Shown here piece after piece: positions 59,301 through 64,000 of a stretch of DNA of 64,000 nt (position 1 is its first letter; each line of letters opens with the position of its first letter). Below the pieces are notes generated by a model, which ran no database searches, was not told the DNA's origin, and saw only the letters and a list, made by a program, of their open reading frames with translations. The DNA comes from Calditrichota bacterium. Its GTDB lineage: Bacteria; Calditrichota; Calditrichia; Calditrichales; Calditrichaceae. A program made the translations under genes and the position numbers. The stretch is taken from positions 248,001 through 312,000 of the forward strand of contig JAJRSO010000038.1 of the NCBI GenBank assembly GCA_024278755.1. The letters are read 5' to 3'.

Positions 59301-59777
59301 ATTCTTGATAAAAAACAGCAGAAAATGGCGTTTGTGAAAATTGAAGATTTTAAACGCACTTACGAAATTGTAGTTTTCGGTTCGGTGTATCCGTTATTTG
59401 AGCCCTTCTTAAAAGCGGACACTATGGTAATGGTACAGGGAAAAATAAGTTCGGGAAGTAGTTTAGCCGATAGTCCCATAAAACTCATTGGCGATCAGAT
59501 TTTGCCGATGGAGCAAGTGCCCGAGCGTTTAACCGAATCTCTTTTAGTGCACATCGTAAAAGATACAATTAATGCCGATAAACTGCACTATCTAAAAACC
59601 GTACTGAAATCCAGTCCGGGGAAAAGCCGTGTCTTTTTTGACCTTCAACTGAACGGCGGCGCACCCGTCCGGCTGCTATCCAATTCCATTAAAATCAGTT
59701 TATCCTTTAATACATTAACCGAATTGGATAAAATTATCGGTCTGGAACATATGAAAATTCAGGTGCGCGAACGATGA
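56346..59777 (+). CDS. dnaE: DNA polymerase III alpha subunit DnaE
   Basis: DnaE is the replicative polymerase. The 1143 residues readable from ATG 56346 include the rest of the PHP domain (ALAITDHGNMFGALEFYDEA), the palm with the catalytic Asp motif PDIDIDF (about 375-381), the VGLGRGSAAGSIVSY segment, a thumb/fingers region (GFNKSHSAAYAIIAYQTAYL), the tandem HhH, a beta-clamp-binding-like motif QLSLFGG (about 885), and the OB-fold (VCGQIIELRTILDKKQQKMA) with a short C-terminus. It is of the DnaE1 type. The N-terminal 22 codons with HLHSH are cut off by TAA (see the preceding entry). From 56346 alone the PHP domain would lack one metal motif, but the polymerase site is whole. Confidence 0.97.
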   Translation: MVQRAAELNMKALAITDHGNMFGALEFYDEAKKAGIKPILGMEAYIAPRERQLRKAVEGESHSYHLVLLAKNEVGFKNLMKLSSKAYLEGMYYKPRIDKTILKEYSEGLIATTACMKGEVPYKLRRGMREQAIKAAEEYLEIFGDDFYFEIQNHHIPEEASVYPLMYELAKEMGVPVIATNDNHYLKKGDHEAHDILLCLQTGKDRDDPNRMRYGTEELYLKSADEMYQLFKETPEVLENTLAIEEKIDLKIDFKKRYLPEFPIPASEGNISPDEYLKRLTYRGAEKNYPELTDEIKKRIDYELSVIQHMGFAGYFLITQDFINAAKAQDIPVGLGRGSAAGSIVSYNLGITQVDPLKYDLLFERFLNPDRISMPDIDIDFCVERRDEVIEYVKEKYGRKNVAQIITFGTMASKGVVRDVSRVLKIPIQQADTISKMIPAKAGKGMPLQKAIEEVPEIKELAERDDPQLKELFKYSLTLEGIARHTSIHAAGIIITPEETDNYVPLFKTKEGDIATQWTMGWSEAIGLLKMDFLGLRNLTVIQKAEKLISKRIGKRFSVSEAPIDDPKTFKLFGDGLTVGVFQFESSGMQEYLKKLKPSRIEDLIAMNALYRPGPMSMIDEFIDRKYGRHKIEYLHPKLEPILKETYGIIVYQEQVMRIASDLGGFSLAQADLMRRAMGKKKKEVMEEQRDKFIAGCIENGIDKKTAKEIAELIVKFAQYGFNKSHSAAYAIIAYQTAYLKTHYPAEFMSANLTTEMNNGDRVMILMDECKKIGLKIKAPDVNYSEGHFVPIEKDVIAFGMEAIKNVGAGAIASIVQAREEEGPVKTIFDLLQRVDLRLVNKKVLESLIQAGALDSLEGTRAQLFHSIEKASSFAQDMQGEKNRNKNQLSLFGGPGTEDQSDALVTYPELPEVSEWTVMEKLKKEKELLGFYISGHPLERYRPVVQLFSTPIDEYLPAEGEEAAENMIKPPSTLQVCGQIIELRTILDKKQQKMAFVKIEDFKRTYEIVVFGSVYPLFEPFLKADTMVMVQGKISSGSSLADSPIKLIGDQILPMEQVPERLTESLLVHIVKDTINADKLHYLKTVLKSSPGKSRVFFDLQLNGGAPVRLLSNSIKISLSFNTLTELDKIIGLEHMKIQVRER

Positions 59778-60211
59778 AAATTGTGGTTCAGCGAGTTTCC
59801 ATGGCTTCGGTTCGTATCGAAAAAAAGACAGTTGCCGAAATTAACCAAGGTTTGATGGTTCTGATCGGCGTTGATAAAAAAGACACGGAAACAGATGCCG
59901 CCTGGTGCGCAGACAAATGCGTTAATTTACGTATTTTTAATGATGAAAATGGAAAGATGAACCGATCTTTGATGGAAACCGGCGGTAGTATTTTGGCTGT
60001 TTCTCAGTTTACCTTGCTGGGAAATACAAAAAAGGGCAGGCGTCCCAGCTTTGTTGAAGCGGCCGAACCGGAAAAAGGAAAACGATTGTATGATTATTTC
60101 GTGCAACGGTTAAAATCTTTTAATGTAACCGTTAAATGCGGCGTCTTTGGCGCCATGATGGATGTGGAACTAATTAATGAGGGGCCGGTTACACTACTCA
60201 TTGAGAATTAA
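59774..60211 (+). CDS. dtd: D-aminoacyl-tRNA deacylase Dtd
   Basis: Dtd hydrolyses D-aminoacyl-tRNAs (and glycyl-tRNA-Ala) to keep D-amino acids out of proteins. The 145-residue product has both signature motifs: SQFTL at 77-81 and the NxGPVT motif as NEGPVT at 135-140, which together form the active site at the dimer interface. MKIVVQRVSMASVRI is the standard start. The ATG overlaps the dnaE stop (ATGA), so it is co-translated with dnaE. Confidence 0.96.
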   Translation: MKIVVQRVSMASVRIEKKTVAEINQGLMVLIGVDKKDTETDAAWCADKCVNLRIFNDENGKMNRSLMETGGSILAVSQFTLLGNTKKGRRPSFVEAAEPEKGKRLYDYFVQRLKSFNVTVKCGVFGAMMDVELINEGPVTLLIEN

Positions 60212-60274
60212 AGAGAAATAAAAACCGGTCCGAAATTTCAAATGGAATGGTATCTGTAATTTTGTAGTGTAACG

Positions 60275-61045
60275 ATGGAAAATAAAATGATCGATTTAAA
60301 ACCTGTATGGGATAAATGGTTTTTTCGCTGGAGTGTTTACGTTGTTCTGTTATTGCTCTTTGTCGTCCTTCTGGACAAGATTTTAATGCCTTGGTATGTA
60401 CGCTTTGGCAATGAAGTGGAGTTAGGCGATGTGGTGGAACTTCCGTATTCGGAAGCAGAGCAAAAATTGCAAAAAGAAGGCTTTCAGGTGGTAGTAACCG
60501 ATTCCGTGTACGATGCCCATTATCCCGCGGGAATCGTAGTTGAGCAAATGCCGCTGCCCTTTACCACCGTTAAAGAGGGACGCCGGGTTTATTTAAAGAT
60601 AAGTATCGGTGAAAAACCGATTATTATGCCTAATCTGTTTTATAAATCTCCCCGGGACGCGGAACTGATTTTAAAATCATATGGATTGAAAGTCGGGAAC
60701 AAATTGTACGAATATTCCGATATATCTCTTGCCGGTGTGGTTATCTCACAGTCCTATCCTGCCGGGCAGGAGATAAAAAAATCCATTCCTATAAATTTAA
60801 CCATAAGTCTTGGGCCTTTTCCAAAACAGCCCACTATTCCGTATCTTATTAAAAAATCACTGGACGCCGCAAAAAAACAACTGCATCTGCTGGGTGTAAA
60901 AAAAATAATACTGGAATATGAAGAGCGGGATGATGTTTTACCGGAGACGGTTTTGAGGCAGAGCCTCGATGCCGGAATTTTGATTGATGAAAATACGGAA
61001 ATCAAATTGCTGGTAAGCAAATTAAAATCGAACGGAGAAAAATAA
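60275..61045 (+). CDS. PASTA-domain membrane protein
   Basis: The 256-residue protein has a short cytoplasmic start, one membrane segment (about 19-41), and three extracytoplasmic PASTA domains (about 50-112, 113-180, 181-250). These show the P-x-x-x-x-x-x-x-A-x-x-x-L-x-x-x-G repeat (LPYSEAEQKLQKEGFQVVVT; MPNLFYKSPRDAELILKSYG; IPYLIKKSLDAAKKQLHLLG). PASTA domains bind peptidoglycan or muropeptides. Unlike PknB-type proteins it has no kinase domain, and unlike class B PBPs no transpeptidase. It may be a cell-wall sensor or stabiliser. It overlaps rpe by one base. Confidence 0.93.
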   Translation: MENKMIDLKPVWDKWFFRWSVYVVLLLLFVVLLDKILMPWYVRFGNEVELGDVVELPYSEAEQKLQKEGFQVVVTDSVYDAHYPAGIVVEQMPLPFTTVKEGRRVYLKISIGEKPIIMPNLFYKSPRDAELILKSYGLKVGNKLYEYSDISLAGVVISQSYPAGQEIKKSIPINLTISLGPFPKQPTIPYLIKKSLDAAKKQLHLLGVKKIILEYEERDDVLPETVLRQSLDAGILIDENTEIKLLVSKLKSNGEK

Positions 61046-61719
61046 TGGGGAAACTGGCACCATCGATTCTCTCGGCCGACATACTACAACTGCGAGCACA
61101 AGTGCAGGCCGTTGAAAAAAACGGCGCAGATTTAATTCACATAGATGTGATGGACGGGAGTTTTGTACCCAATATCTCTTTTGGTCCCATGATGGTTCGT
61201 GCTCTTAAAAAAATCACAAAGCTACCGTTAGACGTACATTTAATGATTCAGAATCCACAAAAGTATCTGTCGGTTTTTGCCGAGGCCGGCGCAGAAATTA
61301 TTACGGTTCATCAGGAAGCCTGTACCCATTTGGACAGAGTGATTGCCCAAATTAAAACCTACGGTTGTATGGCAGGGATTTCACTGAATCCGGCTACACC
61401 GTTAAGCACAATCATGCCGGTGTTATCGGAAACAGACCTACTGTTAATTATGAGTGTCAATCCCGGTTTTGGCGGCCAGCAGTTTATTCCGTACACGCTG
61501 GAAAAAATACGAGAAGCGGCTGATTTTAAACATCGGAATAAGGCAAAATATTTAATTGAAGTGGACGGCGGAATCTCTGTTAAAACTGCGCCTAAGGCCG
61601 TTAAGGCGGGGGCGGAAGTTTTGGTAGCCGGAAATGCCATTTTTAGTCAGGAATCGCCGGCAGATGCCTGCAAATCGCTTAAACGTGTCATCGAACAAGC
61701 CGGGGGCAGGGCAGTTTAG
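61045..61719 (+). CDS. rpe: Ribulose-phosphate 3-epimerase
   Basis: Rpe interconverts ribulose 5-phosphate and xylulose 5-phosphate in the pentose phosphate pathway. The 224-residue TIM-barrel product has the family motifs APSILSADILQLRAQV, LIHIDVMDGSFVPNISFG (metal-binding His and Asp), DVHLMIQNPQKY, MSVNPGFGGQQFI and VDGGISVKTAP. Length is normal. It ends in TAG that overlaps a GTG start of the next gene. The pairing of PASTA protein and rpe occurs in many genomes. Confidence 0.98.
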   Translation: MGKLAPSILSADILQLRAQVQAVEKNGADLIHIDVMDGSFVPNISFGPMMVRALKKITKLPLDVHLMIQNPQKYLSVFAEAGAEIITVHQEACTHLDRVIAQIKTYGCMAGISLNPATPLSTIMPVLSETDLLLIMSVNPGFGGQQFIPYTLEKIREAADFKHRNKAKYLIEVDGGISVKTAPKAVKAGAEVLVAGNAIFSQESPADACKSLKRVIEQAGGRAV

Positions 61720-62300
61720 TGAATAAGGAACTCCGGCTTAAAGAAGAATTACTACGCAAGAGTATCCATATCGGTACTTCTGTCATTCCGTTACTTTATT
61801 ACTACGGCTTATCAAAACAGGTAATTATAATGATAAGCCTTTTTTTAACGGCGGGATTTGTAACCGCCGATATTTTGAGGATGAATTTTAACCTTGCCCG
61901 TAAGTATTTTTTAATTGTATTTTCTTCACTGCTGAGACAAGACGAACAAACTAAAAGTTTAACGGGCGCCTCTTGGTTGTTTTTGGGAATGACCGCTACC
62001 TTTTATTTGTTCTCAAAAGAAGCGGCGATTCCGGCCGTATTATTTTTAACCCTGGCCGATCCCGTTGCAGCCATAGCCGGTAAAAAATATGGCAGCGATT
62101 ACTTTTTTGGTAAAACTATCGAAGGCAGCCTGGGATTTTATTTAACGGCATCGGCAATAATTCTGATATTTACCGGTTACAGCTGGCTGGGGCTGGGCAT
62201 CGCTTTGGGAGCGACAATAGTTGAGTTTTTACCCATTGGCATTAATGATAATATTTTAATACCTTTGTTTGCAGGATATATACTCCAGGTTTTGGGGTAA
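61719..62300 (+). CDS. Dolichol/diacylglycerol kinase-like (SEC59-family) membrane protein
   Basis: The 193-residue protein has about six membrane segments. Motifs are: LRLKEELLRKSIHIGTSVIP at the start, LTLADPVAAIAGKKYG (about 107-122) and the conserved FFGKTIEGSLGFYL and ATIVEFLPIGINDNI segments. They match the SEC59/VTE5/dolichol-kinase-like and CDP-diacylglycerol-synthase-related family, many members of which are CTP-dependent kinases of polyprenols or phytol. The substrate here is not known. It uses GTG 61719, one base overlapping the rpe stop. Confidence 0.85.
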   Translation: MNKELRLKEELLRKSIHIGTSVIPLLYYYGLSKQVIIMISLFLTAGFVTADILRMNFNLARKYFLIVFSSLLRQDEQTKSLTGASWLFLGMTATFYLFSKEAAIPAVLFLTLADPVAAIAGKKYGSDYFFGKTIEGSLGFYLTASAIILIFTGYSWLGLGIALGATIVEFLPIGINDNILIPLFAGYILQVLG

Positions 62301-62312
62301 CGGAGAAATGGA

Positions 62313-63290
62313 ATGAAGCGTTTAGGATTTATACTTTTTACTTTGATTTGTATAACCGGTCGCGCATCGGCCGGCGGATTTTATAAATACGCAGGCGAAT
62401 TTATGAGTCTGGGCGCCGGAAGCCGAATGATGGGCATGGCCGGTGCGGCCACAGCAAGTGTAAACGACGTTAGCGCCGCATACTGGAATCCTGCCGGATT
62501 GACACGGGCCAGGGGCTTTCAGGCGGAGTTTATGCACAGTAAACAGTTTATTAGCAGTATTCAAAACAATTATCTTGCCTTTTCCAATCAGAACAAAAAC
62601 GGAACAGCCCTGGCTATTTCCATGCTTTACCTGACCGTAAATGACATTCAGGACAGCCGGAATTATTATGATCTGGAAAATGACGACTGGGACCCTTCCA
62701 GAATTAGACTTTTTAACACAGGCGACTATATTTTCTATTTTTCTTATGCAAAACAATACGCGCAAAAACTTAGTTACGGTATAAATGTAAAGCTAATCTA
62801 CCGCGATTATTATGCCGCTACCGCCTTTGGGCTGGGGTTTGACGCGGGTTTACAATATCAGTATACACCACGCTTACGACTGGGTCTTATGGTACGGGAT
62901 ATCAGCAGCACGATGATTGCCTGGAGTAGCGGTGAAAATCAGTTTACGGCGCCGTCTTTTCGCCTTGGGGCTGCTTATTTATATGAAATCCCCGCATGGG
63001 ATTTATCGTTTCATCCGGCCGTAGATTTTAATATTCTGTTTGAGAACCGGCGCACTGACAGTCAGCTTCACCTTGGGGGAATGAGTATCGATTCTTTTTG
63101 GGGAGTGGAAACGATTTATAAAAACAGTTTCTCGGTACGAGCGGGTTTTGATGATCAGCAGCGCTTTAATACGGGGATCGGGCTTAAAATACCCAAACTT
63201 ACCTTCCATTATTCATTTACCCCTGATAACGGAGCGTTGGGAAATATCCAGCGCATATCAGTTCAGCTACAACTGGATCGTCTGTTTTAA
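62313..63290 (+). CDS. PorV/PorQ-like outer-membrane protein (UPF0164)
   Basis: The 325-residue protein has a signal peptide (about 1-19, ending GRASA) and the PorV/UPF0164 start GEFMSLGAGSRMMGMAGAAT, with the segment VNDVSAAYWNPAGLTRARGF, which is characteristic of FadL-related PorV/PorQ barrels. The rest alternates in beta strands and ends RISVQLQLDRLF with C-terminal Phe. In Bacteroidetes PorV is part of the type IX secretion system; here no other T9SS gene is near, so a general outer-membrane role is equally possible. It supports FCB-group affiliation. Confidence 0.87.
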   Translation: MKRLGFILFTLICITGRASAGGFYKYAGEFMSLGAGSRMMGMAGAATASVNDVSAAYWNPAGLTRARGFQAEFMHSKQFISSIQNNYLAFSNQNKNGTALAISMLYLTVNDIQDSRNYYDLENDDWDPSRIRLFNTGDYIFYFSYAKQYAQKLSYGINVKLIYRDYYAATAFGLGFDAGLQYQYTPRLRLGLMVRDISSTMIAWSSGENQFTAPSFRLGAAYLYEIPAWDLSFHPAVDFNILFENRRTDSQLHLGGMSIDSFWGVETIYKNSFSVRAGFDDQQRFNTGIGLKIPKLTFHYSFTPDNGALGNIQRISVQLQLDRLF

Positions 63291-63304
63291 TTGGGGCACG
63301 AGTT

Positions 63305-63727
63305 ATGAAATTAACCTTTTTATTTTTCCTTTTTCTTACCGTTTCTTTAACGGCACAGAACAAATCTGCCGCCGATTTGTTTTTATATGATTTTCTTCCC
63401 GGGTCTTATGATTTAACGGGCCGTCTGCCTGATTGCGACAGCTTATACAGCGGAACGGTTCAGATTAAACAGGCGGAAAACGGTTTTACGGTTTTGCGCT
63501 ATGTTGGCAAACGGGAAATAAAGGGAACAGGATATTTGGGAAAAGCCGCCGCGGGCGACGCCACCGTACTGCGTGTGCGTTTTGAAGAAAATGGGAAGGG
63601 CTATGAAATCACCTATTTGATTCAGGCGGATTTGGATAATTATGCCCGCCTGAGCGGTTATTTGTATCGTACCGATGGAACCACAAAAAAAGCCGGACTG
63701 GAAACGCTTTTTCATATACGCCGGTAA
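63305..63727 (+). CDS. Small secreted protein of unknown function
   Basis: I do not recognise this 140-residue product. It has a signal peptide (1-18, ending SLTAQ) and a mature part of predicted beta strands (SGTVQIKQAENGFTVLRYVG; KGYEITYLIQADLDNYARLS; GYLYRTDGTTKKA). This suggests a small beta barrel or lipocalin-like domain. There is no lipobox and only one Cys. It lies 14 bases after the porV-like gene and probably shares its message. Confidence 0.7.
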   Translation: MKLTFLFFLFLTVSLTAQNKSAADLFLYDFLPGSYDLTGRLPDCDSLYSGTVQIKQAENGFTVLRYVGKREIKGTGYLGKAAAGDATVLRVRFEENGKGYEITYLIQADLDNYARLSGYLYRTDGTTKKAGLETLFHIRR

Positions 63728-63752
63728 ATATTCAGGTATTGCAAACTAAAAA

Positions 63753-63830
63753 ATTGGTATAATGCCGTCTTTGCATGAGTAGCTTTTTTTAAAAAAGCTG
63801 CGGATGAACACGGATATCACTGATTTGATT
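63753..63830 (+). repeat. Composite dispersed repeat, copy 2
   Basis: TTGGTATAATGCCGTCTTT, then AGCTTTTTTTAAAAAAGCT and GCGGATGAACACGGAT. It matches 49184-49258 in order and orientation, with the inverted repeat better preserved here. Confidence 0.6.
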
Positions 63831-63907
63831 TGCCGCGGATGAATCTGATTTTCACTGATTAATTTCGTTCGGTGGTTAAATTTTTTCGCGTTCATTGGTC
63901 TTTCCGT

Positions 63908-63940
63908 GATGGTACTCTGTGGCTTTTCTTTTTTGTATTT
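63908..63940 (+). repeat. Dispersed repeat block, copy 2
   Basis: GATGGTACTCTGTGGCTTTT followed by CTTTTTTGTATTT nearly equals 49414-49444. It follows the composite repeat at a similar distance to copy 1. Confidence 0.6.
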
Positions 63941-64000
63941 GTGAGTCCAGTCTAAGAAGGCATAGCCAACGATTTCCACAGAAAGACACGGATTATTTTT

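Larger units (their letters stand above)
63728..64000. other. Right-edge intergenic region with repeats
   Basis: The last 273 bases have no gene. They hold the second copies of the composite repeat (63753-63830) and of the TGGTACTCTG block (63908-63940), and near the edge another piece of the same type (CACAGAAAGACACGGATTA). AGCTTTTTTTAAAAAAGCT at 63781-63799 is a perfect 9-bp inverted repeat. Confidence 0.6.

Noticed and set aside
62313-63290. Evidence for a type IX secretion system
   Set aside because: PorV-like proteins occur without T9SS; no porT, sprA, gldK-N or T9SS sorting domains are seen in the window.
1-64000. tRNA, rRNA, insertion sequences or prophage genes
   Set aside because: No cloverleaf-like sequences, rRNA stretches, transposase or phage-type proteins were seen on either strand.

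Overview
The window is dominated by one large flagellar locus (about 476-34607) of a Gram-negative (diderm) bacterium, followed without a break by a glycan-modification island (34612-47291) and then by a mixed region of envelope and housekeeping genes (47739-63727). The organism has P- and L-ring genes (flgI, flgH), a PorV/UPF0164-type outer-membrane protein, ordinary Shine-Dalgarno sites, and intergenic repeats of the CCGTGTAAATC/CGCGGATGAAC kind. Together these suggest a motile member of the FCB group such as the Calditrichota. This placement is an inference; no 16S or ribosomal marker is present.

Layout. (1) Left edge: the start of a CheY-like response regulator on the minus strand, divergent from the flagellar genes. 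(2) 476-12819: flgB-flgC-hypothetical-fliE-fliF-fliG-fliH-fliI-fliJ-motE-like-fliK-flgD-flagellar operon protein-flgE, then a terminator-like hairpin. (3) 12902-17295: motA-motB-fliL-fliM-fliY/N-fliO. (4) 17455-27058: fliP-fliQ-fliR-flhB-flhA-flhF-flhG-small membrane protein-fliA-small OB-like protein-degenerate histidine kinase. (5) 27388-34607: flgF-flgG-flgA-flgH-flgI-flgJ-flgN-flgK-flgL. Sequences with the exact GG-N10-GC/GT geometry of sigma-54 promoters precede blocks 2, 4 and 5, and fliA (sigma-28) lies inside block 4, so a sigma-54 then sigma-28 hierarchy is likely. Flagellin, the cap gene fliD, fliS and flgM are not in the window.

(6) 34612-47291: aminotransferase, WbqC-like protein, methyltransferase, sulfotransferase, a giant multi-domain methyltransferase/glycosyltransferase/TPR protein, and two GT2-TPR proteins. 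They follow flgL by only 4 bases, so they probably make and attach a (possibly sulfated and methylated) sugar to the flagellar filament. (7) 47739-54503: a small zinc-ribbon protein, an outer-membrane protein, a flavodoxin-fold protein with a signal peptide, a DUF2279 protein and serine-protease lipoprotein pair, a von Willebrand A membrane protein and a pentapeptide-repeat protein. (8) 54574-63727: a DUF1015 protein, then a tight run dnaE-dtd-PASTA protein-rpe-dolichol/DAG-kinase-like protein-porV-like protein-secreted protein.

Four genes carry a single-base-sized interruption: flgE (in-frame TAG), the giant glycosyltransferase (-1 frame), the VWA gene (-1 frame after an A7 run) and dnaE (in-frame TAA at codon 23). 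In each case the homology is continuous across the break. Sequencing or assembly error is the simplest explanation, but readthrough, reinitiation or slippage is possible for some of them. Three long intergenic gaps (49068-49808, 55816-56276, 63728-64000) hold copies of dispersed repeat families.
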